From NCBI GenBank assembly GCA_047030855.1, contig JBKYIJ010000008.1, forward strand, positions 744,001 to 808,000: a stretch of DNA of 64,000 bases, written 5' to 3'. A program made the translations under genes and the position numbers. The DNA is from QVMM01 sp047030855. Lineage in GTDB: Bacteria; Bacteroidota; Bacteroidia; Bacteroidales; Dysgonomonadaceae. Below the pieces are notes generated by a model that made no database searches, was not told the origin of the DNA, and saw only the letters and a program-made list of their open reading frames with translations. Positions 46,702-55,342 of this stretch are shown here, one piece after another (position 1 is the first letter of the stretch; every line of letters starts with the position of its first letter).

Positions 46702-47136
46702 ATGGATGCAAAAAAACAAATTAAGGATTTATTCAAACAGGCAGTAAATATATTGTCGCACGATTACAAAGGAAGTTCCTTAACCGATATATTTGTATTG
46801 GTTGATGAAGAAAGCGGAGAGCTGTCCATATATGACGACGAACAGAACTGCATTGCCAAGGCAATTGTCGAAGACTGGCAAATAGCATCCGACAAGGAAG
46901 CTGTCAACTATGCCGCGGTTTTACGCACAGTTGTTGAAGAAATGGACGATGCGGATTTATTCCAGTCTTTGGATGTCTATACACCCTTCTCCATTAATTA
47001 TGCCGATGAAGATTTTATTGTTATCGAAGAACTATTGCTTATAGAAGACGACTCGATAATAAGGATGGAAGACGACTTTCTGAAAAGAATAGACAGGGAA
47101 TTCGATGAGTTTCTTGACAAACTGCTTAAAGAATAA
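46702..47136 (+). CDS. Acidic protein of unknown function
   Basis: A protein of 144 residues (start ATG 46702, MDAKKQIKDLFKQ) is very rich in Asp and Glu throughout. It has no signal peptide or membrane segment. Its ending DDFLKRIDREFDEFLDKLLKE looks helical. I do not recognise a family, though similar genes sit before coaBC in related genomes as far as I recall. It starts after a terminator and ends 11 nt before coaBC, so it may be co-transcribed with coaBC. Confidence 0.78.
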   Translation: MDAKKQIKDLFKQAVNILSHDYKGSSLTDIFVLVDEESGELSIYDDEQNCIAKAIVEDWQIASDKEAVNYAAVLRTVVEEMDDADLFQSLDVYTPFSINYADEDFIVIEELLLIEDDSIIRMEDDFLKRIDREFDEFLDKLLKE

Positions 47137-47147
47137 AAAGATTATTC

Positions 47148-48341
47148 ATGACAATGAAAGGCAAACATATTGTTTTAGGTATAACTGGCAGCATTGCAGC
47201 ATACAAAGCCGCCTCTCTCACAAGACTTTTTATAAAAGCGGGGGCAGAGGTTCAGATCATAATGACTCCTGCGGGAAAAGAGTTTATTACCCCTGTCACA
47301 ATGTCTGCACTTACAGGCAAGCCCGTAGTCAGCGAGTTTTTCACAGCCAACGACGGAACATGGCACAGCCATGTAGATTTAGGACTCTGGGCAGATGCCA
47401 TGATCGTTGCTCCTGCAACAGCCTCAACCATTGGTAAAATGGCGAACGGCATTGCCGACAATATGCTGATAACAACTTATATGTCGATGAAAGCACCTGT
47501 GTTCGTCGCCCCTGCTATGGACTTGGATATGTTTGCACATCCTGCCACTACGCAGAATCTGGATACACTCCGTTCCTATGGCAATATCATAATAGAGCCT
47601 TCAAGCGGGGAACTGGCAAGCCACCTGATCGGAAAAGGAAGGATGGAAGAACCTGAAAATATATTCTCCTGTGTAGAGAAATACTTTGAGGAGCAAAATT
47701 CACTTTCAAAAAAAAAAATCTTAATAACCGCAGGTCCGACTTACGAGAAGATTGATCCTGTCCGTTACATAGGTAATTATTCATCGGGAAAAATGGGCTT
47801 CGCCCTTGCCCAAGAATGTGCAAGGCGAGGAGCAGAAGTCACGCTCATCGCAGGTCCCGTAACATTAAACATTTCCCATCCGAACATTAAAAGAATCAAC
47901 GTAGAATCGGCGGACGAAATGTATGACGCTGCAATAAAAGAATTCGGGAAAGCTGACACAGCCATACTTTGCGCTGCTGTTGCCGATTATAAGCCTAAAG
48001 AGCAAACAAGCGAAAAAATAAAAAGAAAAGACGAGAATCTGATATTAGAACTTGTTGCAAATAAAGATATTGCGGCACATTTAGGAAAGATCAAAAAAGA
48101 AAATCAGAAACTGATCGGCTTTGCCCTTGAAACACAAGACGAAGAAAATAACGCTCTCAAAAAAATAAAGTCCAAGAATCTGGATTTTATAGTGCTGAAC
48201 TCCTTAAAAGACGAAGGCGCAGGTTTCAGGCACGACACCAACAAGATTTCGATTATAAAGAAAGACGGAAGTAAAAAAACTTATGAACTGAAGCCGAAAC
48301 AAGAAGTAGCAAAAGATATTGTTGACGAAATTATGCTTTGA
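47148..48341 (+). CDS. coaBC: Bifunctional phosphopantothenoylcysteine decarboxylase/phosphopantothenate--cysteine ligase
   Basis: The 397-residue protein catalyses two steps of coenzyme A synthesis. The CoaC part (about 1-185) has KHIVLGITGSIAAYKAASL, the His-containing TWHSHVDLG (about 66-74), PATASTIGKMANGIADNM and AMDLDMFAHPATTQNL. The CoaB part (from about 188) begins KKILITAGPTYEKIDPVRYIGNYSSGKMG with AVADYKPKE. Translation may start at ATG 47148 or ATG 47154 (MKGKHIVLG). Its last 11 nt overlap the tail of waaA on the other strand. Confidence 0.96.
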   Translation: MTMKGKHIVLGITGSIAAYKAASLTRLFIKAGAEVQIIMTPAGKEFITPVTMSALTGKPVVSEFFTANDGTWHSHVDLGLWADAMIVAPATASTIGKMANGIADNMLITTYMSMKAPVFVAPAMDLDMFAHPATTQNLDTLRSYGNIIIEPSSGELASHLIGKGRMEEPENIFSCVEKYFEEQNSLSKKKILITAGPTYEKIDPVRYIGNYSSGKMGFALAQECARRGAEVTLIAGPVTLNISHPNIKRINVESADEMYDAAIKEFGKADTAILCAAVADYKPKEQTSEKIKRKDENLILELVANKDIAAHLGKIKKENQKLIGFALETQDEENNALKKIKSKNLDFIVLNSLKDEGAGFRHDTNKISIIKKDGSKKTYELKPKQEVAKDIVDEIML

Positions 48342-49593
48342 GTTGCTTATCCAATTCAGGCTTCAGCACAATCATAATCCGATCGGCAACCCCTGCATTA
48401 GACTGCACGTATTGTCCCGCTTTATGTCCTGCGTCTGATAACACATCGTCGTGCTGCAAAAACTCGTCCATTAAACTGCGGAAAGCATCATAATCGTGGA
48501 TCGGATAACCTCCGCCCGACTCTATCAATTGGTGTGCCTCCCTGAATTTCTTGAAATTAGGTCCGAAAATTACGGGAATACCATATACTGCAGCCTCGAC
48601 AATATTGTGGATGCCAACCCCAAAACCGCCGCCAATATAGGCAATATCACCATAACCATATATGGATGACAATAACCCGAAAGAGTCGATTATAAGACAA
48701 TCATGGTACTTGACATTACTTTCGGTTGCCTGTGAATATCTGATTGCCGGGCGTTTAACGGTGCTTTCTATATAGGCAAGATGAGATTCATGTATTTCGT
48801 GCGGTGCTATGATCAGTTTTATATTGCTGCTATTGAAATAAGGAATAAATATATCTTCGTCTTTTGGCCAAGAACTTCCCGCTATAAGCGTTTTCACATT
48901 GTTTCCTTGAACTTTGGAAACGAAAGCTTCCACCAATGGAAGATGTTTGGCTTCGGATTTAATTTGCAAAACCCGATCGAATCGGGTATCTCCGCAAACG
49001 ACAGTATTCGTCACGCCGATGCCTTTCAACAAGTTTCGGGAGTTTTCATCCTGCACGCAAATACATTTATAGAATTTGAAAATTTTTCTTAGCGATTTCC
49101 CATACCATTTAAAAAACATCTGATCGGGGCGGAAGATAGCAGACACCATATATACGGGAACATCACGCTTATACAAATTGGATATAAAGTTATACCAAAA
49201 CTCATATTTTATAAATATGGCAACACCCGGCGTAAAGGCATTCAAAAAACGTTTTACGTTCCGTTTCTTATCAAACGGCATATAACATACAATATCCGCC
49301 AACTCGTAATTTTTCTGAACTTCATATCCTGACGGAGAAAAAAAACTTAAAAGTATTTTATATTGCGGATAATCTTTTTTGATGCGTTCAATAATCGGTC
49401 TGCCCTGTTCAAATTCACCCAGAGATGCGGCGTGTATCCAGATATATTTGGCATTCGGATCAACCTCTTCTTTCAATTTCCTGTACACCTCTTTATGCCC
49501 CTTAATCATTAAACGGGCTTTGCGGTGAAAAGGCGAAATAATCCTCACCACAAGGGCATACAGCCATATTGCAAAATTATACGGAAATCCCAC
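48331..49593 (-). CDS. waaA: 3-deoxy-D-manno-octulosonic acid (Kdo) transferase
   Basis: The 420-residue GT30 enzyme adds Kdo to lipid IVA. The N-terminal helix (FAIWLYALVVRIISPFHRKARLM) anchors it to the inner membrane. KYIWIHAASLGEFEQGRPII (about 48-67) has the catalytic Glu, and FIKYEFWYNF (about 131-140), GGGFGVGIHNIVEAAVYGIPVIFGPNFKKFREA (about 323-355) forms the CMP-Kdo site. The start is GTG (49593) with AAGGA just upstream; no ATG is available in frame. It follows gltX by 12 nt on the same strand and probably shares its transcript. Confidence 0.93.
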   Translation of the reverse strand: MGFPYNFAIWLYALVVRIISPFHRKARLMIKGHKEVYRKLKEEVDPNAKYIWIHAASLGEFEQGRPIIERIKKDYPQYKILLSFFSPSGYEVQKNYELADIVCYMPFDKKRNVKRFLNAFTPGVAIFIKYEFWYNFISNLYKRDVPVYMVSAIFRPDQMFFKWYGKSLRKIFKFYKCICVQDENSRNLLKGIGVTNTVVCGDTRFDRVLQIKSEAKHLPLVEAFVSKVQGNNVKTLIAGSSWPKDEDIFIPYFNSSNIKLIIAPHEIHESHLAYIESTVKRPAIRYSQATESNVKYHDCLIIDSFGLLSSIYGYGDIAYIGGGFGVGIHNIVEAAVYGIPVIFGPNFKKFREAHQLIESGGGYPIHDYDAFRSLMDEFLQHDDVLSDAGHKAGQYVQSNAGVADRIMIVLKPELDKQLKA

Positions 49594-49605
49594 GTCCTTA
49601 AAAAT

Positions 49606-51126
49606 CTAATTTTTTATCCTGTCAATTGCCGTATTAATACGCCTGATCGTTTCTTCTTTCCCTATTGCTTCGGTTATGTCGAACATATGAGGTCCTTTCG
49701 ACTCACCGACAACAGCCAAACGAAAAGCATTCATGATATTGCCCAAATGGTATTCTTTAGATTCGATCCATTGTTTTACAACCTCTTCCTGATTGTGTGC
49801 AGAAAAGTCACCGATGTTTTTCAACACATCAGCCAGTTCCGAAAGTTGTTTCGGAGAATCCTCTTTCCAGCGTTTTTTTACGGTTTTCTCGTCATATGTT
49901 TCGGGAGCTTTAAAGAAGAAATAAGACTGATCCCATAATTCCTTTACAAAAGAAACACGTTCCTTTACCAATCCTACTACTTTTGCTGTATAATTATTAT
50001 CGGTTGAATCGACTCCATGCTCTTTCAATACAGGCAGAAACAAAACCGAAAGTTCCTCATTGGATTTTTTCTGTATATACTGGTGGTTAAACCATTTTGC
50101 CTTTTCATAATCAAACTTGGCTCCGCTTTTGCCGCATTTTTCGAGAGAGAAAAGTTTTATCAATTCGTTCATCGACATTATTTCCTCGTCATTTCCCGGA
50201 TTCCATCCCAAAAGGGCAAGGAAATTCACTACCGCCTCGGGCAAATAGCCGCTTTCGCGATAGCCCGAAGAAATTTCTCCTGTCTTAGGATCGTGCCATT
50301 CCAAAGGAAAAACGGGAAAACCCAATCTGTCTCCGTCACGCTTGCTCAATTTTCCGTTGCCTTCTGGTTTTAGCAACAAAGGCAAATGCGCAAATCGGGG
50401 CATTGTTTCTTCCCAGCCGAATGCTCTGTATAACAAGACATGCAAAGGAGCGGAAGGCAACCATTCTTCGCCGCGAATCACGTGCGTGATTTCCATTAAA
50501 TGATCGTCCACGATATTCGCCAGATGATAAGTAGGCAACTGATCGGCAGACTTATAAAGCACCTTATCATCGAGTACGGATGAGTTTATAACCACCTCTC
50601 CACGAATAAGATCGTTTACGATGACATTCTGATCGGGTTCTATCTTGAAACGGACAACGTATTGCTCTCCGTTTTTTATCAGGTTGTCAACTTCTTCTTT
50701 CGGTAAAGTAAGAGAGTTACGCATTTGATTGCGCGTGGAAGCATCGTATTGAAAATTGGAAACCGTTTTACGCTTCTCTTCCAGCTCATGAGGCGTATCG
50801 AAAGCATAGTATGCCAACCCTTTTTCCAAAAGGATATCGACATACTTCTTATAAACATCTTTTCTTTCGGATTGTCTGTAAGGAGCATATTTGCCTCCTT
50901 GCTGCGGACTTTCATCGAAAGACAATCCCAGCCAAGTTAAGGCTTCAACTATATATTGTTCCGCACCGGGAACAAATCGTTGCGAATCCGTATCCTCGAT
51001 ACGAAGAATAAAATCTCCCTGATTTTGCTTTGCGAACAGATAATTATATAATGCCGTTCTGACTCCTCCTATGTGTAAAGGCCCTGTGGGACTGGGGGCA
51101 AAACGAACTCTCACTTTTCGATCCAT
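49606..51126 (-). CDS. gltX: Glutamate--tRNA ligase
   Basis: The 506-residue class I synthetase has the HIGH motif in RFAPSPTGPLHIGGVRTALYN, the KMSKS-type KLSKRDGDRLGFPVF (about 260-274), and the catalytic-core ENGE-type AHLPLLLKPEGNG. The C-terminal part is the helical anticodon-binding domain, ending TEAIGKEETIRRINTAIDRI. The length is normal. It is first in a minus-strand unit followed by waaA. A -7 box lies at 51151-51158. Confidence 0.97.
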   Translation of the reverse strand: MDRKVRVRFAPSPTGPLHIGGVRTALYNYLFAKQNQGDFILRIEDTDSQRFVPGAEQYIVEALTWLGLSFDESPQQGGKYAPYRQSERKDVYKKYVDILLEKGLAYYAFDTPHELEEKRKTVSNFQYDASTRNQMRNSLTLPKEEVDNLIKNGEQYVVRFKIEPDQNVIVNDLIRGEVVINSSVLDDKVLYKSADQLPTYHLANIVDDHLMEITHVIRGEEWLPSAPLHVLLYRAFGWEETMPRFAHLPLLLKPEGNGKLSKRDGDRLGFPVFPLEWHDPKTGEISSGYRESGYLPEAVVNFLALLGWNPGNDEEIMSMNELIKLFSLEKCGKSGAKFDYEKAKWFNHQYIQKKSNEELSVLFLPVLKEHGVDSTDNNYTAKVVGLVKERVSFVKELWDQSYFFFKAPETYDEKTVKKRWKEDSPKQLSELADVLKNIGDFSAHNQEEVVKQWIESKEYHLGNIMNAFRLAVVGESKGPHMFDITEAIGKEETIRRINTAIDRIKN

Positions 51127-51150
51127 GGATTTGAACTAATAAAATGGTGA

Positions 51151-51158
51151 CAAAAGTA
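51151..51158 (-). promoter_or_regulatory. -7 promoter box for gltX-waaA
   Basis: The minus strand reads TACTTTTG, which fits TAnnTTTG, 24 nt before the gltX ATG. The -33 element is not convincing. Confidence 0.5.
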
Positions 51159-51221
51159 GTCAAAAAAAATGACTTCACTATACAATATTGTTATCAAAAT
51201 GACATTGTTATGTAACATACA

Positions 51222-51254
51222 ATAAAAAAGAGTAAGGATCATACCTTACTCTTA
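51222..51254 (-). terminator. Terminator of the C1 peptidase gene
   Basis: AAGAGTAAGG (51229-51238) pairs with CCTTACTCTT (51244-51253) with a 5-nt loop. On the minus strand a T-run follows (AAAAAA at 51224-51229 on the plus strand). It lies 25 nt beyond the peptidase stop. Confidence 0.8.
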
Positions 51255-51278
51255 ATCAGCGTCAAAACATTCTATCTG

Positions 51279-52454
51279 TTACAGATTCAATTTCTTTGCA
51301 ATATCGGAAGGTACAGCCTTTTTGTTAATCACAAAATTCAATGTCTTATATTTTACAAAGGCTTCGGAAACATACCATATCCCGTTATATTTTCCTGCCG
51401 TTCCCCAAGAGTTTTTCACCATATAGTATTTCGATCCGTTCTGATCTTTTGCTATGCCGTAAATCTGCATTCCGTGATCGTCGGTTGTTTCATAATTGTC
51501 GTACGCAACCTGACGTATTTCCTGAGTAACGTTTAACTCCTTAACAGGACCTCTTTCTATTTTTTTCTTGATGGAATCGTTCTTTTCGGTTTGGCTCAGT
51601 CCCAACCAGTGAGCCTGATCCGAACCTATGTTTTCCGAAGCTTCCATATCGGGCATTACGCCTAAACCGTCGCGGGTGAAACCGATTTCACTTACGTCAG
51701 TTCCCCAAGCGATCGTATATCCGTTGTTTATGGCATTATCTATTATCTTCATCATTTCATCGAGCGGAACATTGTACGATTCTGCCCAACGCCAGTTGTC
51801 GGCAACCTCTATCGCAAACTTAGAATAGAAAGGATGATGCGTAAAAGAAGTTATCGACACATAGTCCTTTGATGTCAACCCCAGTTCTTTGGCAAAACTC
51901 TGTGGCGTATATGTTTTTCCGTTGTATTGGAACGATTGCGGAACAACTCCGAAATATGCGTCCAATACTCCGTTATAGCCGTTAAACCAAGCTGTGGATA
52001 ATTTCCTGTTTTTGTTTGCAATAATACCTTTCAGGTAACCCGAAAGTGCAGCCTCCACTTCACCGTGCCTGTGCAAAGGCTCTCCGTAGTTCAGTCCTGT
52101 CATTTCCTGTTCGGGCAATACTCCATAATCGTCCAAAGTGCCAACTACATCAAAAAAAGAGCCGCCTTGGGCAAAATTAAGGAAACCGCCCAAACGAACG
52201 TATTTCTGAGCTTTATCGGCATAATTGCGACGAACGATATACATTTCCGAGAGATCGAACTCCCCCTTTCCTGCCTTAATAAGTTCCGACTCCAAGAAGC
52301 TGACTGCGGAGAAACTCCAGCACGTTCCGCTACTTGCCTGATTTTTAACCGAAGTGATAGGATTTTCTTTTACAACGGTAAATTGATAACCTTCCTGAGC
52401 CCATACGGCAAAAGTCAGAAAGATTGAAATTGATAATGTAAATAATTTTTTCAT
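51279..52454 (-). CDS. Secreted C1-family peptidase (bleomycin hydrolase/aminopeptidase C-like)
   Basis: The 391-residue papain-like cysteine peptidase has a signal peptide (about 1-19, AVWAQ). The active-site Cys is C45 in SSGTCWSF. The His is in TDDHGMQIYGIAKD (about 328-341) and the Asn in YMVKNSWGTAG (about 347-357). The large central insertion is typical of the bleomycin hydrolase/PepC branch (aminopeptidase C). Unlike the cytoplasmic PepC, it is exported, so it may digest peptides in the periplasm. A canonical promoter (52503-52533) precedes it. Confidence 0.9.
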   Translation of the reverse strand: MKKLFTLSISIFLTFAVWAQEGYQFTVVKENPITSVKNQASSGTCWSFSAVSFLESELIKAGKGEFDLSEMYIVRRNYADKAQKYVRLGGFLNFAQGGSFFDVVGTLDDYGVLPEQEMTGLNYGEPLHRHGEVEAALSGYLKGIIANKNRKLSTAWFNGYNGVLDAYFGVVPQSFQYNGKTYTPQSFAKELGLTSKDYVSITSFTHHPFYSKFAIEVADNWRWAESYNVPLDEMMKIIDNAINNGYTIAWGTDVSEIGFTRDGLGVMPDMEASENIGSDQAHWLGLSQTEKNDSIKKKIERGPVKELNVTQEIRQVAYDNYETTDDHGMQIYGIAKDQNGSKYYMVKNSWGTAGKYNGIWYVSEAFVKYKTLNFVINKKAVPSDIAKKLNL

Positions 52455-52502
52455 TATGATAAAATATTATATTTTTATATGATTATTGCTTGTTCGGACA
52501 AA

Positions 52503-52533
52503 CAAAATTAGGCATAATCTTGTTAAATACAAA
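52503..52533 (-). promoter_or_regulatory. Canonical promoter for the C1 peptidase
   Basis: On the minus strand, TTTG (plus 52530-52533) and TAATTTTG (52503-52510) are separated by exactly 19 nt, a textbook Bacteroidetes -33/-7 pair. The leader to ATG 52454 is about 42 nt. It occupies the space shared with the divergent cbpA. Confidence 0.8.
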
Positions 52534-52550
52534 TTCAAAATTGACGATGC

Positions 52551-53480
52551 ATGGCTTTTATTGATTATTACAGTGTATTAGGAATAGATAAGAATGCCGG
52601 TGAAAATGACATAAAAAAGGCTTACCGAAAGCTTGCCCGAAAATATCACCCCGACCTGAACCCTAATGACGAATCTGCTCATAAAAAGTTTCAACAGATA
52701 AACGAGGCTAACGAAGTGTTGAGCGATCCTGAAAAAAGGAAAAAATACGATCAATACGGCGAAAACTGGAAGCATGCCGAAGAATTTGAAAAGGCGCGCG
52801 GCCAAAACGCAGGACAAGGAGGAAGTTACGGTTACGGCGGCGATCCGTTCGGCGGATTCGAGTACAGTTTTTCGGGAAGCGAAGGCGGCGGAGAAGGATT
52901 CTCCGATTTCTTCGAATCTTTGTTCGGAAACAGAGGCGGAAGCAGCCGTTCGAGAGGTAAACGCGGATTCAGAGGGCAGGATTACAGCGCAGAACTTCAT
53001 CTCAATCTGAAAGATGCCGCCCTGACTCATAAAGAAACAATGAACGTGAACGGAAAAAATATCCGCATCACCGTTCCCGCAGGAGTTTCAGACGGACAGA
53101 TCATAAAAATTGCAGGGCAGGGAGGACAAGGCGCCAACGGAGGTCCGAACGGAGATTTATACATTACGTTCATAATCAACGAAAATCCCGACTTCAAGCG
53201 CGTAGGCAACAATCTGTATACGACTGTTCCGTTAAACCTTTATACGGCTGTATTAGGCGGAGAAGTTACAATCAATACTCTCGACGGCAAAGCAAAGCTT
53301 AAAGTAAAACCAGAGACTCAAAACGAAACCAAGGTTCGGCTGAAAGGAAAAGGTTTTCCTGTCTATAAACAGGAGGGTAAGTTCGGCGATCTTATTATCA
53401 CTTACGTGGTAGAAATACCTACCAATCTGACAGAAAGTCAAAAAGAGCTTTTCAGGAAACTGGCTGATTCACAATCTTAA
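52551..53480 (+). CDS. cbpA: DnaJ-family co-chaperone, CbpA type
   Basis: The 309-residue protein has a J-domain with H33-P34-D35 in RKYHPDLNPND, a Gly/Phe-rich region (about 85-125, SYGYGGDPFGGFEYSFSG) and two C-terminal peptide-binding beta domains (about 145-300). It lacks the Cys-rich zinc finger, so it is a class II or CbpA-type Hsp40 rather than DnaJ. It stimulates DnaK. The next gene, 12 nt downstream, is CbpM, its known modulator, which supports the call. Confidence 0.94.
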   Translation: MAFIDYYSVLGIDKNAGENDIKKAYRKLARKYHPDLNPNDESAHKKFQQINEANEVLSDPEKRKKYDQYGENWKHAEEFEKARGQNAGQGGSYGYGGDPFGGFEYSFSGSEGGGEGFSDFFESLFGNRGGSSRSRGKRGFRGQDYSAELHLNLKDAALTHKETMNVNGKNIRITVPAGVSDGQIIKIAGQGGQGANGGPNGDLYITFIINENPDFKRVGNNLYTTVPLNLYTAVLGGEVTINTLDGKAKLKVKPETQNETKVRLKGKGFPVYKQEGKFGDLIITYVVEIPTNLTESQKELFRKLADSQS

Positions 53481-53492
53481 AAACTAACAGTT

Positions 53493-53819
53493 ATGCAACA
53501 GGAATTGATTATTATTTCAGAATATTGTGAAAAAACCGATATAGAGCCACAATTCATTTCACGCTTGGAAGAGGAAGGGTTGATTGAAATACATTCGTCG
53601 GACGGAAAACAATACCTCGATATTTCACAATTGGGCGACATCGAGAGGTATGCGCATCTCTATTATGAACTTTCGATAAATATCGAAGGAATAGATGTAA
53701 TCCGTTTGCTTCTTGAACGGATTCAGGAAATGAAAAGCGAAATAGCACGGTTAAGGAGAATTATGGAACCCCGCCAAAGCGACGATTTTCTGAATTTCGA
53801 CAACGACCTGTTCAACTGA
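53493..53819 (+). CDS. cbpM: Chaperone modulator CbpM
   Basis: The 108-residue protein resembles MerR-like CbpM, which inhibits the J-domain of CbpA. Seen are IIISEYCEKTDIEPQFISRLEEEGLIEIH (about 6-34), LDISQLGDIERYAHLYYELSINIEGID (about 42-68) and a C-terminal coiled coil (LLERIQEMKSEIARLRRIME). It follows cbpA by 12 nt and overlaps the tail of cca by 8 nt on the other strand. Confidence 0.9.
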   Translation: MQQELIIISEYCEKTDIEPQFISRLEEEGLIEIHSSDGKQYLDISQLGDIERYAHLYYELSINIEGIDVIRLLLERIQEMKSEIARLRRIMEPRQSDDFLNFDNDLFN

Positions 53820-55242
53820 CAGGTTTCAACCCGATCGAAGCGGCTTTTTGCAACAGATACTTATACGCTGCATCGTGCTCGTTAGGTATAACCCCGTCCA
53901 AAATAGCATCCTTTATGGACGACTTCAATCTGCCTACTTCGGCACATTCGGGCAATCCGAATATCTGCATTATTTCACTCCCATCTATCGGGGGCTGAAA
54001 ATTTCGGATATGATCTTTTTCTTCAATATCCTTCATTTTCTGACGCACAACCTTAAAATTATTCAGATAGCGTCTTACTTTCTCCGGGTTTTTTGAAGTA
54101 ATATCCGCTTCACACAATGTCATAAGGTCTTCCACATCTTCACCTGCTTCGAAAAGCAACCGCCTGACAGCAGAATCGGACACTCCGTCGTCAACCAAGG
54201 AAGTCGGACGCATATGCAAAGACACCAGCTTCTGAACATATTTCATTTTCTCGTTCAACGGCAGTTTCATTTGGCGGAAAATGGACGGAACCATTTTCTC
54301 CCCGATGTAATTATGATTATGAAACGTCCAACCCAACTTCGGATCCCAGCGTTTAGTCGCGGGTTTTGCGATATCATGAAGTATGGCACTCCATCGCAGC
54401 CAAAGGTTATCAGTCTTCAAAGATATGTTATCCAGAACTGCAAGCGTATGATAAAAATTGTCCTTATGCCCCACTCCGTCTTTGGTTTCCGCACCTTTCA
54501 AGGCTACAAGTTCGGGAAAAATAATCTCGAGCAAGCCCGTCTGGTCAAGCAATAGAAAACCTACCGAAGGTCTGGGCGACAATATAATCTTATTCAGTTC
54601 GTCGGCAATGCGTTCTTTTGAAATAATCTCTATCCGCAACTTATTACGCGAAATGGCATCGAACGTATCAGGATAAATATCGAAACCGAGTTGCGAGGCA
54701 AACCTCACGGCACGCATCATTCGCAAAGGATCGTCACTGAACGTTATGTCAGGATCGAGTGGTGTTCGGATAATGCAGTTTTCCATATCTTCCAGTCCGT
54801 TGAAAGGATCAAGCAGTTCTCCATACCTTTCTTTATTCAGACAGACTGCCAGAGCGTTTATCGTGAAATCACGCCTGTTCTGATCGTCTTCCAATGTCCC
54901 GTCCTCAACCATTGGTTTTCGGGAATCACGCTGATAAGATTCTCTGCGCGCACCGACAAACTCGACTTCAGCGTCTTTATACTTGATCTGTGCCGTACCG
55001 AAATTTTTAAAAACAGAAAGACGAGCACCTCTGCCCAACCTTTTTGCGACAGCTTCAGCCAATGCGACTCCGCTTCCCACAGTAACAACATCTATGTCTT
55101 TCGTTTTACGGAACAAAAGCACGTCACGCACATATCCTCCGACAACATATGTTTCCATCCCTTTCTGATCGGAAACTTCCCTTATGATGTCGAATATTTT
55201 GCCTGAGAAATGTTTATCTATATATGCAGTATCAAGTCGCAT
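53812..55242 (-). CDS. cca: CCA tRNA nucleotidyltransferase (HD-domain type)
   Basis: The 476-residue class II nucleotidyltransferase completes the CCA ends of tRNA. The head has YVVGGYVRDVLLFRKTKDIDVVTVG (about 32-56, with the DxD of KDIDVV), QDRRDFTINAL-type sequence (DDQNRRDFTINALAVCL, about 118-134) and DPLRMMRAVRFASQLGF. A C-terminal HD-type domain includes LRWSAILHDIAKPATKRW (about 290-307) and HNHNYIGEKMVPSIF. This HD domain suits the bifunctional Bacteroidetes type. It is convergent with cbpM. Confidence 0.94.
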   Translation of the reverse strand: MRLDTAYIDKHFSGKIFDIIREVSDQKGMETYVVGGYVRDVLLFRKTKDIDVVTVGSGVALAEAVAKRLGRGARLSVFKNFGTAQIKYKDAEVEFVGARRESYQRDSRKPMVEDGTLEDDQNRRDFTINALAVCLNKERYGELLDPFNGLEDMENCIIRTPLDPDITFSDDPLRMMRAVRFASQLGFDIYPDTFDAISRNKLRIEIISKERIADELNKIILSPRPSVGFLLLDQTGLLEIIFPELVALKGAETKDGVGHKDNFYHTLAVLDNISLKTDNLWLRWSAILHDIAKPATKRWDPKLGWTFHNHNYIGEKMVPSIFRQMKLPLNEKMKYVQKLVSLHMRPTSLVDDGVSDSAVRRLLFEAGEDVEDLMTLCEADITSKNPEKVRRYLNNFKVVRQKMKDIEEKDHIRNFQPPIDGSEIMQIFGLPECAEVGRLKSSIKDAILDGVIPNEHDAAYKYLLQKAASIGLKPVS

Positions 55243-55269
55243 CCGCTTAACCTATCTTTTTTGAGCCTA

Positions 55270-55277
55270 CAAAAATA
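55270..55277 (-). promoter_or_regulatory. -7 promoter box for cca
   Basis: The minus strand reads TATTTTTG, fitting TAnnTTTG, 27 nt upstream of the cca ATG. No clear -33. Confidence 0.4.
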
Positions 55278-55310
55278 CAACATTAAGAGGTATTTACCAC
55301 AGAATAATAT

Positions 55311-55318
55311 TATTTTTG
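55311..55318 (+). promoter_or_regulatory. -7 promoter box for the lipoprotein gene
   Basis: TATTTTTG fits TAnnTTTG and lies 24 nt before ATG 55343. It forms a divergent promoter region with cca. Confidence 0.45.
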
Positions 55319-55342
55319 CATGAATACGAAAATTAATTTGTC

